A stretch of DNA of 64,000 bases from Gracilimonas sp034520725 (lineage in GTDB: Bacteria; Bacteroidota; Rhodothermia; Balneolales; Balneolaceae). The stretch lies in contig JAXHNH010000011.1 of NCBI GenBank assembly GCA_034520725.1, positions 372,001 to 436,000 of the forward strand, read 5' to 3'. Position 1 is the stretch's first letter; every line of letters starts with the position of its first letter. The position numbers and the translations under genes were made by a program. Positions 8,424 through 17,184 of this stretch are shown one piece after another. The notes beneath the pieces were generated by a model. The model did not search any database, was not told the DNA's origin, and saw only the letters and a list, made by a program, of their open reading frames with translations.

Positions 8424-9233
8424 ATGAATCGAATTGAAGACTTATTTAAGAACCAGAAACCAAATGATAAGCTGATGAGTCTTTTCATCACCGCAGGATA
8501 TCCTGAACTGGATGCTACCGTAGACCTTATTCTGGGTTTTGAGAATAACGGGGCTGATATGATCGAGCTGGGAATGCCTTTCAGTGATCCACTTGCCGAT
8601 GGGCCAACCATTCAGTATTCAAGTGAGGTAGCCATTAAAAATGGTATCACGATGAATAAGATCTTTGAGATGGTCAGAGATGTCCGTGAAAAATTGCTAG
8701 ATACCAATAATCCTCATGGGTTATATGAATCCTGTTCTTCGAGGTACGGAGTGGATAAGATTTTGCCAAAATGCGGCTAGAGGCAGGAGCGGATGGACTG
8801 ATACATCCTAGACATTCCCACTTGAAGAGGGATGGAATCATTAAAGAGTATGCTGAAAATACTCGAGATTGGACGCTTATATCATTTGGTTTAGCTCCAA
8901 ACACATCCAATGAACGAATGAAACTAGCTGATGAGAACTCTCAAGGATTTGTATATTGTGTTTCTGTTACGGGTGTTACAGGTGCCCGTGATGGAGAAGA
9001 GGTTTGAGTCTGTCGATCGGTTCATTAACCGTGTACGCACAAATATCAGCAAAAACCCGGTGATGGTAGGGTTTGGAATCAAATCACATGAAAACGCCCA
9101 AAATATCGCATCAAATGCCGATGGATTTATTGTTGGAAGTGCCTTAATTGACAATATCAAACAACATTATCCGAACGACGGCTGGCAATCTGAGCTGTAT
9201 TCTTTTGTTCATTCACTGAAATTTGGAAAATAA
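8424..9233 (+). pseudogene. trpA: Tryptophan synthase alpha chain, several frameshifts
   Basis: TrpA cleaves indole-3-glycerol phosphate and channels indole to TrpB. The start reads MNRIEDLFKNQK, LFITAGYPELDAT, ADMIELGMPFSDPLADGP. The downstream sequence still encodes the family in shifting frames: LMGYMNPVLR at 8713-8742, RYGVDK, AGADGLI, the PNTSNERMKLADENSQGFVY segment, VSVTGVTGARDG, and finally NPVMVGFGIKSHENAQ to GSALIDNI, ending at 9233. Extra bases near 8695, 8742, 8760, 8783, 8815 and 9000 break it. The total length matches an intact gene of about 265 codons. All conserved segments survive, so base-call errors are the favoured explanation. Confidence 0.88.
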
Positions 9234-9242
9234 CAACGAAAC

Positions 9243-10364
9243 ATGAAGCGATTATACTATTGGTCTCAATTGCTAATTTCTGCGTTTGGACTACTACCGT
9301 ATCCTGCGATGGAGATTATCGCCCGCTTGCAGATGGAAATACCCGGGAAGTAGTTGTGGTTATGGATTCCACAAAATGGGAAAGTGAAACAGCTGAAGCC
9401 ATCCGTGATGTCTTTGGTAAGTGGGTTCTGACCGTACCCAACGGTGAACCCTATTATGATCTTCAGTTCACTCAGGTCAGGTCTCAGGATCAGCTGGAAC
9501 GCATTAGAAAACAAAAAACCTGATTTTTGCGGCTCCAATCGATGAGGATACGAATACGCTGGCCGTCAGGTTCGAGGATTATCTGGATGATAACATGTAG
9601 AAGAGCGTGTCCGCCAGGGTGAGAGCTTTGCTTTCCCATTTGAGGATCAGTGGTATCGGGATCAATATGCACTCATATTGACATCAACCTCAGACTCCAC
9701 TTTGGCTGAAAAAATTCGAAATACTGAAAACTCCCTGCTATCTAACATGTTGGATAAAGAACTTCGAAGATGGGAGTATTTTGTATATGAGAAAATGGAA
9801 TTAACAGATTTACTCCGATTCACTTTGGCAAAACAGGGGCTTTAAAGTTCGTTTTCAGCATGATTACATCAAGAACATTGATACACTGAATTTTCTTAGT
9901 TATCGCAGGGCATTACCTCAAAACGACCGCTGGATGTGGATTTGGTATAAGGATAACGTTGAAGATATCTCGTTTCTAGATAGATGACTGGATCATCTGC
10001 TACCCGGGATTCATTATCAAAACAATTTCATAAAGGGTGCGAGAGACTTCAATGTACGTTCAAACATACTGACAACGACCGAGATAAGACCGGCTGTGGT
10101 CACTGAATCCTTCCAGTACGGGAAGATTAATTGCTTGATGAAACAAGAGGTACATGGTATATGGTGAATGGTTTGATGGCAGGACCTTTTGTTAACTTCA
10201 CTTATTACGATCCGGATTCCAAGCGACTTTTTATGATCGACTATAATCAGTTTGCACCAAGCGTTCGTAAAAAACTCCCATTTGTTCGTCAGTTCAGAGC
10301 CATGGGAAGGACATTTGAGTCTGATTCATCCTGGACGACCGAACAATACGATCCGCCAAGCTAG
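9243..10364 (+). pseudogene. DUF4837 family lipoprotein, multiple frameshifts
   Basis: ATG 9243 begins MKRLYYWSQLLIS, and a one-base shift near 9287 leads into a lipobox TTVSC and DGDYRPLADGNTREVVVVMD. Next come WESETAEAIRDVFGK, QKNLIFAAPIDEDTNT after a missing A in an A-run near 9520, VRQGESFAFPFEDQWYRDQ, DKELRRWEYFVYEKME, YRRALPQNDRWMWIWYKDN, and an unbroken end with TRGTWYMVNGLMAGPFVNFT to 10364. This order fits DUF4837, a Bacteroidota lipoprotein family of unknown function. At least five indels interrupt it, continuing the error-rich stretch that begins in trpB. It follows trpA by nine bases. Confidence 0.75.
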
Positions 10365-10396
10365 ATCAGCTTAACAAGAGAAAGGATTTAAATATA

Positions 10397-11188
10397 TTGA
10401 GTTATCACAAAGGTATAATTTCAGCATTTGATAAGGCTGCTGATTCATATGATGAATGCGCTTTTATACAGCACAAAGTGGCTGATGGGCTAATTGCTTC
10501 CCTGATACCATGGAAAGAAGCCGTTCCACCCGGGCCAATTTTAGAAGTAGGGTGTGGAACAGGATTTGTGACCGAAAAGCTGATCAATCAATTTTCTGAC
10601 AGGGAAATTTTGGTAACAGATGCATCTGAAAAAATGCTCGAAAAGTGTAGAGAGAATTTAAAGCACACCGGAAAAGACCTCTCAAAGATAACTTTTCAAG
10701 TTTTAAATGCTGATGAATATGAATCAGGAGATGATGAGTCTTATGGATTGATCATCAGCGGTTCTACACCTCACTGGTTCAAGGACACTGCTCTTGGTCT
10801 GCAAAATCTTTCGGAAACTTTAAATCCCGGAGGGATTATGCTTTGCTCATTCCCGGGTAATCATTCTTTTCCGAACTGGTACGAAAACTGCCTTGAACTG
10901 GGGCTTCCGCACACGGCCAATCCACTACCTGATGTGGAAGAGGTGGTAGTAAAACTTTCCATGGGACCCATGCAGATCGATTATTATGAAAATGATCTGT
11001 ATAAGGAATTTGAAAGTTCTTTAGACTTCTTCCGAAATCTGAAAAAAACGGGTGAATCTTATTCTGTTCTTGATAAATCCCTAAGCTATAAACAATTTAA
11101 GCTACTATTAGATCACTGGGACAAAAAGGGAAATTTGAACATGAAGTGGCATATCGTTTACGTGGCAGCAAAACGTGAGTTTGATTAA
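10397..11188 (+). CDS. SAM-dependent methyltransferase, BioC-like
   Basis: 263 residues with a TTG start. A class I methyltransferase fold is indicated by motif I ILEVGCGTGFVTEKL (from residue 48), VTDASEKML and ISGSTPHWFKD. The N-terminal SAFDKAADSYDECAFIQHKVA closely resembles BioC, the malonyl-ACP O-methyltransferase that primes pimelate synthesis for biotin. No other bio gene is visible here, so a BioC role is plausible but not proven. A general class I methyltransferase is the fallback. It converges on tadA with a two-base gap. Confidence 0.75.
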   Translation: MSYHKGIISAFDKAADSYDECAFIQHKVADGLIASLIPWKEAVPPGPILEVGCGTGFVTEKLINQFSDREILVTDASEKMLEKCRENLKHTGKDLSKITFQVLNADEYESGDDESYGLIISGSTPHWFKDTALGLQNLSETLNPGGIMLCSFPGNHSFPNWYENCLELGLPHTANPLPDVEEVVVKLSMGPMQIDYYENDLYKEFESSLDFFRNLKKTGESYSVLDKSLSYKQFKLLLDHWDKKGNLNMKWHIVYVAAKREFD

Positions 11189-11190
11189 AC

Positions 11191-11667
11191 CTATCTGCGT
11201 TTTTGTTTGAAGAATTCCTTGAGTAAGTACTCAGATTCTGATTCCATAACACCCTGAATGATCTCGATCTGGTGATTCAATTTTTTATTGGCGGCAATAT
11301 TAAAAACACTGCCACAGCCTCCGGATCTGGCATCCTGGGCTCCAAACACGATCGTTCCGAGTTTACTCCATACGGCAGCTCCTGCACACATGGCACACGG
11401 TTCAAGAGTAACATATAGAATGCACTCACTCAGATATTTTTCTGAGATCGTCTCACAGGCTGCTGATATTGCCAGCATCTCAGCATGCGCAGTGGGGTCG
11501 TTCAGCATCTCAACCTGATTATATCCCTTCCCGATTATCTGATCTTTATAGACCACAATAGCTCCGACCGGGATCTCATCATTTTCATAAGCCTGCTCAG
11601 CCAGCATAAAAGCTCTGGCCATATATTTTTGATGTTTTTGCATCAATGGAAGGTCTGTGATACTCAT
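11191..11667 (-). CDS. tadA: tRNA-specific adenosine deaminase
   Basis: 158 residues. It deaminates adenosine 34 to inosine in the tRNA anticodon. The zinc-binding deaminase motif is complete: HAEM at 61-64 (His ligand, catalytic Glu63) and PCAMC with Cys91 and Cys94. NDEIPVGAIVVY and GYNQVEMLNDPTAHAE are typical of TadA rather than of guanine or cytosine deaminases. It is divergent from apt, and both starts lie about 60 bases apart. A guanine deaminase is the less likely alternative. Confidence 0.9.
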   Translation of the reverse strand: MSITDLPLMQKHQKYMARAFMLAEQAYENDEIPVGAIVVYKDQIIGKGYNQVEMLNDPTAHAEMLAISAACETISEKYLSECILYVTLEPCAMCAGAAVWSKLGTIVFGAQDARSGGCGSVFNIAANKKLNHQIEIIQGVMESESEYLLKEFFKQKRR

Positions 11668-11671
11668 TTTA

Positions 11672-11704
11672 TTTGTCTGACATCATTTCTTTTAATTACC
11701 TTGG
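11672..11704 (+). promoter_or_regulatory. Candidate promoter of apt
   Basis: TTTG (11672-11675), 21 bases, then TACCTTGG (11697-11704), close to the Bacteroidota TTTG / TAnnTTTG pattern. The apt ATG is 22 bases downstream. Read by eye only. Confidence 0.35.
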
Positions 11705-11725
11705 CGCGAACTTAATCTAATATTG

Positions 11726-12268
11726 ATGAAAAAAGTAGAGCAAAGTATAAAAGATTACATTACTGAAACCATCCGAACTATTCCCGATTTTCCGGAGAAA
11801 GGTATACAGTTCAAAGACATTACTACATTACTGCAGGACGAGCGGGCGTTAGAGTTGACATCTTTTATGTTACTTCAGCCATTTCGCCACATAGACGTTG
11901 ATTATGTAGTCGGTTTGGAATCCAGGGGGTTTCTTTTCGGTACCAATTTAGCTCAGGACCTTAATGCAGGTTTTGTTCCCGTTCGTAAACCGGGCAAGCT
12001 GCCAGCGAAAACTTTGTCGGAAACCTATGCTCTTGAATATGGGGAAGACAACATAGAAATTCATGAAGATGCCATTTTTAAGGGAGCCAAAGTACTGATC
12101 CATGATGATCTTATTGCAACCGGGGGGAGTGCAGGTGCCGCAACGAAACTAATTAATAGGTTAGGGGGAGATGTGATAGGGTATTCTTTCATCATAGAGC
12201 TTTCATTTCTTAATGGTCGAAAGAAACTTAAAAAAGGTGTGCCCATCGATAGTATAATTATAGAGTAG
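11726..12268 (+). CDS. apt: Adenine phosphoribosyltransferase
   Basis: 180 residues from the ATG at 11726; a TTG three bases earlier is in frame but less likely. It salvages adenine to AMP with PRPP. Family features: IPDFPEKGIQFKDITTLL, GLESRGFLFG, FVPVRKPGKLPAKT and the PRPP loop VLIHDDLIATGGSAGA (about 123-138). It is full length and intact. The enzyme is cytoplasmic. Confidence 0.96.
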   Translation: MKKVEQSIKDYITETIRTIPDFPEKGIQFKDITTLLQDERALELTSFMLLQPFRHIDVDYVVGLESRGFLFGTNLAQDLNAGFVPVRKPGKLPAKTLSETYALEYGEDNIEIHEDAIFKGAKVLIHDDLIATGGSAGAATKLINRLGGDVIGYSFIIELSFLNGRKKLKKGVPIDSIIIE

Positions 12269-12333
12269 CGGAACATATCTCATTTTGATTAATACAAGTT
12301 ATTGAACAGTAAATTTCAATAACTAAACTTAAA

Positions 12334-12816
12334 ATGAGAATCAACAGAATAACTCAAACTTTATTGGGTCTGCTGCTTATAACAGTAGCTTCTGCCTGTA
12401 ATTCATTTGTTGTGGAAAATGTCGACTACTCCCAACAACTTGAGTCAGTATTAGTCCCTGATGAAAATGGAAACGTTACCGATGTCAGGCATGGTATTTC
12501 CTTTAATGTGAATGCCTTAAAAGAGCAGGAATTCGGGGCTTCTGATTCTACAAAACAGATCAGGGAAATACGTCTGATCCGTAATGCAGATGGGTTCTAC
12601 TTCATCACTGCAAATCAGTTCACGAATGTTTATGTGATGGAACCCGGTAAAGGATCACTAAAATTAAAGAATAAGATCAAAGTATCAGAGTCTCCTCTGG
12701 AAGACCCTGCTTTTAATTTAAGAACCTCAGGTGTGCAACTTGTAATGAGAGATACCAACGAGGTTGTTGAGATGAATGAAAGAGGAATTCTGAAAAATAA
12801 GGAAGAGCAATCATGA
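12334..12816 (+). CDS. Unknown lipoprotein, first of a two-gene unit
   Basis: 160 residues. The N-terminal signal ends in a lipobox VASAC (Cys22). The mature part contains VPDENGNVTDVRHGISFNVN and IREIRLIRNADGFYFITANQFTNVYVME, predicted mainly beta. I do not recognise a family. It overlaps the next gene by four bases (ATGA, 12813-12816), so the two are probably made together. The partner is an exported, membrane-tethered coiled-coil protein, suggesting an envelope or gliding/secretion accessory role, which is inference only. Confidence 0.7.
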   Translation: MRINRITQTLLGLLLITVASACNSFVVENVDYSQQLESVLVPDENGNVTDVRHGISFNVNALKEQEFGASDSTKQIREIRLIRNADGFYFITANQFTNVYVMEPGKGSLKLKNKIKVSESPLEDPAFNLRTSGVQLVMRDTNEVVEMNERGILKNKEEQS

Positions 12817-14042
12817 AAAATTTAGCCAAGTCAATAGGAGTGATCGTACTCTTACTTTGCACAACTAATACAATATACGCTCAGTCATCTGATTATCAGA
12901 TCACTAAGGAATTCGAAAACACCTATAGATCACTTGAAGCTTCAATTAAAAACGCTACTACTATAGAGGAAGCAGATAGCCTTAACAACGAAATTAATAA
13001 GCTTAGAGAAACATATGCCGAGCATCAATCATTGATCGATCATGCATTGTACCCTAAAACTTTCGATGATTCCATTCAGGACTTACTTGCCGAATCTAAC
13101 GAAACTGAAGAAGTTCTTTTGATCATTGAGAATCAGGGCGAACGATTAACGTCGCTCAATGAGCAGATCGCTAATTATCAGACTGAAATAGCTTTCTTGA
13201 ATAATGAAACCGATTCGTTAAGGACACTTATCGCAAAATCAGAAGAAAGCGAGCAAAATCTATCCCGTTTGGTACAGCAATACAGACAAAGGGTAGAGAA
13301 AAGAGACGAATTTGTTCTCAAGATGATGGACTCACTGTTTGTGGCCTATCGTGAACTCGAAATGAGCCCCGGAAGCAACAACGAAATTGCATCTAGTGCC
13401 ATAGCCATACAGCAGGGAGATAATCCCCTGGATTTCATTGAGGCTACCATTGAAGAAAATATACAGGTGCTAAAAGCAGGATCAACCGAGCTTGGTACTG
13501 AAGATTATCTTAAAATGCATACCATTCAAAAACGATTTGCAGAGACTTGGAACAAAGTCGGCGGAGACCTGAGTCAGGTTTACGGTGGAAACGAATCTCA
13601 ACAGTGGAAGAGTAAGATCGATAGTCAGCTTAAAGACTGGAAAGCCAGCACTTCCAAGAATATGTGGGATTCCATTAACAACACCCTTGAACAGAATAAC
13701 GTAAATATTGGAGCCTTTGATAACAATCAGAGCTTCTACACAGCTATAGAGTCTTTTATCAATAACTCAGTTGAAAGTAGCAAAGACAAGATCATTTCTG
13801 ATAAAAACAGGGAAGAATTCAATTCATTTTATGATTTTTGGACTTCAAAGGTCAAGAATGAGTGGGGCAATTACATACAGGATGGAGAAGTCTTAACCAT
13901 GAGTCAGATCTCAACTATTGATTCTGAACTCATAACCTGGAAAGACGAAACTGAACCTACCTCGTATGTCATTCCAATTCTGTTAGGTCTGAGTTTCATA
14001 ACTATTGTTGGATTGATCATAGTACTCACCAGAAAGGATTGA
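12813..14042 (+). CDS. Exported coiled-coil protein with C-terminal membrane anchor
   Basis: 409 residues, unrecognised family. A signal peptide (residues 1-24, ending IYAQ) is followed by a region rich in Glu, Asn and Leu with heptad-like spacing, about 28-170 (SLEASIKNATTIEEADSLNN, ERLTSLNEQIANYQTEIAFL). A globular Trp-containing stretch follows (TWNKVGGDLSQVYGG, LKDWKAS, WTSKVKNEWGNY). The last 25 residues are one hydrophobic helix, IPILLGLSFITIVGLIIVL, and a basic tail. It should sit in the periplasm on an inner-membrane anchor. It is translationally coupled to the upstream lipoprotein. Confidence 0.7.
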   Translation: MKNLAKSIGVIVLLLCTTNTIYAQSSDYQITKEFENTYRSLEASIKNATTIEEADSLNNEINKLRETYAEHQSLIDHALYPKTFDDSIQDLLAESNETEEVLLIIENQGERLTSLNEQIANYQTEIAFLNNETDSLRTLIAKSEESEQNLSRLVQQYRQRVEKRDEFVLKMMDSLFVAYRELEMSPGSNNEIASSAIAIQQGDNPLDFIEATIEENIQVLKAGSTELGTEDYLKMHTIQKRFAETWNKVGGDLSQVYGGNESQQWKSKIDSQLKDWKASTSKNMWDSINNTLEQNNVNIGAFDNNQSFYTAIESFINNSVESSKDKIISDKNREEFNSFYDFWTSKVKNEWGNYIQDGEVLTMSQISTIDSELITWKDETEPTSYVIPILLGLSFITIVGLIIVLTRKD

Positions 14043-14383
14043 TGGACTAAACTTTACCCATGATACCCGAAAGCCAGCCGGACAATAACCTTGTTCGGCT
14101 TTTTTTATGGACAATTATTTTCGCGAATCATAGAAATATGCTATTGATTAATTAACTACTCAAGTTAGCCTAGCATAATTTCGTGAAGTGACTTTCATAT
14201 GCCGTAAAATTGGATTTGAAATATTTGGAGCGAACCTAATAAATCAATAGATCAATATTATAATAACGTAAGACGAATTATCTCTTATACAATTACAAAG
14301 ACCGTCATATTTCATTAAATTTATTTGACCATCTTAAAAATTCATATACTTAGCCTTAATAAAAATGACATTAAAATTTTGGC
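14043..14383. other. Intergenic region, terminator then no recognisable gene
   Basis: The first 65 bases hold an intrinsic terminator (listed separately). The remaining A+T-rich stretch has no credible open frame, tRNA or repeat. A weak TTTG (14324-14327) lies near a TATACTTAG-like box at 14345-14353, which could be the promoter of the glycosyltransferase gene at 14384. Confidence 0.6.
14076..14107 (+). terminator. Intrinsic terminator after the coiled-coil gene
   Basis: AGCCGGACAA (14076-14085) pairs with TTGTTCGGCT (14091-14100), one G-U pair, loop TAACC, followed by a run of seven T. Confidence 0.85.
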
Positions 14384-15490
14384 ATGAACATTCTGGCAGT
14401 TGAACCATTTTACAGCGGTTCTCATAAAGCATTTTTAAAGGGGCTTGAAAAGCATTCAAGTCATAATATTATTCCCATCAAGCTAAACTACAAAGGCTGG
14501 AAATGGAGAATGCATGGTGACTCCGTTACGCTTACAGAAATGACCAATCAGGTTGAAGAAGAGATCGACCTTTTGCTCACCAGCAGTATGACCAACTTAC
14601 CTGCTTTTATGGCACTTACCAATCCGCGGTTCTCCCATACACCTGTTATCATGTACATGCATGAGAATCAATTCACAAGGCCCATTCCAGAAGGGGAGAA
14701 CCGAGACCTGACCTATTGCTACATCAACTACTTAAGCATGCTGGTTGCCGATAAGCTTGTATTCTCATCTCAATTTCACCTGGATGATCTTTTAAACGCA
14801 TTACCATCATTCCTGGATAATTTTCCTGATGGTAAACAGTACAACACCCTCGAAAAGATCCGTGAAAAAAGTGTGGTCATGTATCCCGGTTTGGATCTAA
14901 AAAGTTTTGATTCACAGCCTGATACCAGAGAAGAAAATGAGACTCCCGTCATAGTTTGGAATCAACGGTGGCAGTTTGATCGCAATCCGGCCATGTTCTT
15001 CAGAGTGTTGAACCGATTGAATGACATTGATTTAAAATTTGATCTGATTTTAGCCGGAGATACACAGCATGAAAAACCTGAAGAGTTTGAAAAAGCCTGG
15101 CAGCGTTATGGTCAGCAGATCACCCATTTTGGATACGTGGATGACAAAGACAACTACAGTGAATTGCTCCATTCCGGTGACATAGTGGTATCCACAGCCA
15201 GTTATGAGTTCTTCTGCGTGGCTATCATGGAGGCAATATATTGTGGGTGTCACCCTATGGTGCCCAATGAATTACACTATCCCGAACTGATTCCAAAGAG
15301 TCTGCATGACCCACTGTTGCATGCTCCGGTTTTGTATGATAATGAAGATGATCTATTCCATCATCTTAAAGACTTGTTAACAGGGAAGACCAAGCCATTG
15401 CCAAAATCATCGCTGCAAAACATAAACAAGCACTTGGAATGGTCTAAGCGCATCAGGCACTTTGATAAGCTGTTTGAAGATACGGTTTGA
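14384..15490 (+). CDS. Glycosyltransferase of the GTDC1 / tRNA-queuosine alpha-mannosyltransferase (DUF3524) family
   Basis: 368 residues. The N-terminus EPFYSGSHKAFLKGLEKH, then KLNYKGWKWRMHG, YMHENQFTRPIP and ENRDLTYCYINYLS, follow the pattern of the DUF3524 domain of human GTDC1 (EAFYGGSHK, KWHWRAR, YFHENQL). The C-terminal GT-B half has VWNQRWQFDRNPAMFFRVL, THFGYVDDKDNYSELL and ASYEFFCVAIMEAIYCGCHP, matching the donor-binding domain of GT4 enzymes. GTDC1 (QTMAN) mannosylates queuosine in tRNA-Asp. The bacterial homologue's substrate is not known to me, so a tRNA-queuosine role is inferred from family only. It is a single-gene unit after a terminator. Confidence 0.8.
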   Translation: MNILAVEPFYSGSHKAFLKGLEKHSSHNIIPIKLNYKGWKWRMHGDSVTLTEMTNQVEEEIDLLLTSSMTNLPAFMALTNPRFSHTPVIMYMHENQFTRPIPEGENRDLTYCYINYLSMLVADKLVFSSQFHLDDLLNALPSFLDNFPDGKQYNTLEKIREKSVVMYPGLDLKSFDSQPDTREENETPVIVWNQRWQFDRNPAMFFRVLNRLNDIDLKFDLILAGDTQHEKPEEFEKAWQRYGQQITHFGYVDDKDNYSELLHSGDIVVSTASYEFFCVAIMEAIYCGCHPMVPNELHYPELIPKSLHDPLLHAPVLYDNEDDLFHHLKDLLTGKTKPLPKSSLQNINKHLEWSKRIRHFDKLFEDTV

Positions 15491-15528
15491 TGTAAGCGTC
15501 GCATCTTCTTCTTAAACCCATTACCATT

Positions 15529-17064
15529 TTAGAATGGTGCATCTTCATCTGGGGCGGGATTATGAGGAGCAGGAGGTGGGCCACCATTACCACCATCACT
15601 GAGATTTGTGCCACCATTCTTATTACTGACGTTCAACGAAGAATTGTTGTTATTTGCTGAGGATAGATTTTCAAAACGAGCGTACTCCTCAATAAACAGA
15701 TGCATTTTACTGCCTGTTGGACCGTTTCTTTGTTTACCAATAATGACTTCAGCAAGTCCGGAAGTAGACTGACCTTCCTCAGTTGTCGTTATCCCATAAT
15801 ATTCAGCTCTATAGAGGAACATAACTATATCAGCATCCTGTTCAATAGAACCTGATTCACGTAAGTCACTGAGCTGAGGTCGTTTATCTCCACCACGCTG
15901 TTCAACTGCTCGGGATAACTGAGCCAAAGCTATCACAGGCACATCAAGTTCTTTAGCCAGGCCTTTTAATCCACGGGAAATAGTAGCGATCTCCTGTTCA
16001 CGGTTTCCAATATCTTTTGAATTTGCCTGCATCAGTTGAAGGTAATCTACAATGATCAGCCCAATATTTTTTTCACTCTTTAGTCGGCGACATTTAGTTC
16101 TAAGTTCCATAAGGCTGATACCAGGTGTATCATCTATATAAATATCAGCACTGAATAAGCGACTTGCTGCATCAATAAGTCGCCTAAAGTCTTCGTCTTT
16201 CAGTGTTCCCTTTCTGGCTTCGTCAGCTCGAACTCGAGCTTCCATTGTTAGAAGTCGTTGTACAAGTGACTGATTGGACATCTCAAGACTGAATAAGGCA
16301 ATAGGTGTTCTAAGATTTTCATCAGGATGCAAGGCGGCATTTCTAGCAGCTGTAAGTGCAAATGCCGTCTTACCCATTGATGGCCTTGCTGCAATAATAA
16401 TTAGGTCACCCTTTTGCCAACCTGCCGTCATATCGTCTACGGCTAATCCAGTAGGCACACCAGTAATACCATACTCTTTTCCTCTGAGATCTTCCAGGTA
16501 CGATAATGTGTCTTTAAGTAATTTTTCTACTGGTACGGCAGAGCTACGGCTTTTCTGATTTGAGAGATCAAAGATGCTTTGTTCAGCATGGTCCAATACA
16601 TCATATGCATCAGAAGTAGTATCATATGCATCTTTTATAACATCATTACTTGCCAGAATAAGATTTCTCTTGATTGCTTTTTCAATGATGATCTGCGCAT
16701 GGTATTCAATATTAGCTGATGAACTTACAGACCGTGTCAGGTCAGAGAGATAGGTAGTACCTCCACAGACTTCAAGCAGGTTGTTGTCTTTGAGTTCGTT
16801 TTCTACAGTCAGAAGATCCAACGGGTTATCTCGTTCGTAGAGGTTGGACAGTGTTTCAAAAATATGCCGGTTGGCTGTTTTATAGAAATCGGTTTGCTTC
16901 AGCATTTGAAGAGCAATCGTTGCAGCTCCATGCTCAATGAGCATGGCACCTAACACAGCTTCTTCTACCTCTACTGCTTGTGGAGGAACACGACCACCTT
17001 TCTCTAATTCCTTAGTGTCGTTTTGCTGATACTTATTATTGTAAGACCCTGATTTTTTCGCCAT
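15529..17064 (-). CDS. dnaB: Replicative DNA helicase
   Basis: 511 residues, full length. It unwinds DNA at the replication fork as a hexamer. The N-terminal primase-interacting domain (VPPQAVEVEEAVLGAMLI) leads via a linker to the RecA-like domain with Walker A IIAARPSMGKTAFAL (about 225-239), Walker B LIIVDYLQLM, IALAQLSRAVEQR and SGSIEQDADIVMFLYR. A low-complexity Asn/Gly/Pro-rich tail follows residue 470 and ends DEDAPF. No intein is present. A candidate promoter and a DnaA-box-like site lie upstream. Confidence 0.97.
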   Translation of the reverse strand: MAKKSGSYNNKYQQNDTKELEKGGRVPPQAVEVEEAVLGAMLIEHGAATIALQMLKQTDFYKTANRHIFETLSNLYERDNPLDLLTVENELKDNNLLEVCGGTTYLSDLTRSVSSSANIEYHAQIIIEKAIKRNLILASNDVIKDAYDTTSDAYDVLDHAEQSIFDLSNQKSRSSAVPVEKLLKDTLSYLEDLRGKEYGITGVPTGLAVDDMTAGWQKGDLIIIAARPSMGKTAFALTAARNAALHPDENLRTPIALFSLEMSNQSLVQRLLTMEARVRADEARKGTLKDEDFRRLIDAASRLFSADIYIDDTPGISLMELRTKCRRLKSEKNIGLIIVDYLQLMQANSKDIGNREQEIATISRGLKGLAKELDVPVIALAQLSRAVEQRGGDKRPQLSDLRESGSIEQDADIVMFLYRAEYYGITTTEEGQSTSGLAEVIIGKQRNGPTGSKMHLFIEEYARFENLSSANNNNSSLNVSNKNGGTNLSDGGNGGPPPAPHNPAPDEDAPF

Positions 17065-17106
17065 GTTTTAAACTGAAAACTAATAATCGTGTGCAAATTC
17101 AGAATG

Positions 17107-17114
17107 CAAAAATA
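17107..17114 (-). promoter_or_regulatory. Candidate -7 element of dnaB promoter
   Basis: On the minus strand this reads TATTTTTG, a perfect TAnnTTTG match, 43 bases upstream of the dnaB ATG. A matching -33 TTTG at the usual distance is not evident, which keeps confidence moderate. Confidence 0.4.
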
Positions 17115-17166
17115 GGTATAAAATCAGACCGAATAGTGATTCTTTTTGAACAAATTTTAAACACTG

Positions 17167-17175
17167 TTATCCACA
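17167..17175 (+). promoter_or_regulatory. DnaA-box-like 9-mer upstream of dnaB
   Basis: TTATCCACA matches the DnaA-box consensus TTATNCACA exactly. It lies about 100 bases upstream of dnaB, between dnaB and the phosphatidyltransferase gene. Only one copy is seen here, and such a 9-mer is expected about once or twice by chance in this much sequence. Confidence 0.3.
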
Positions 17176-17184
17176 ATCAGGGTA

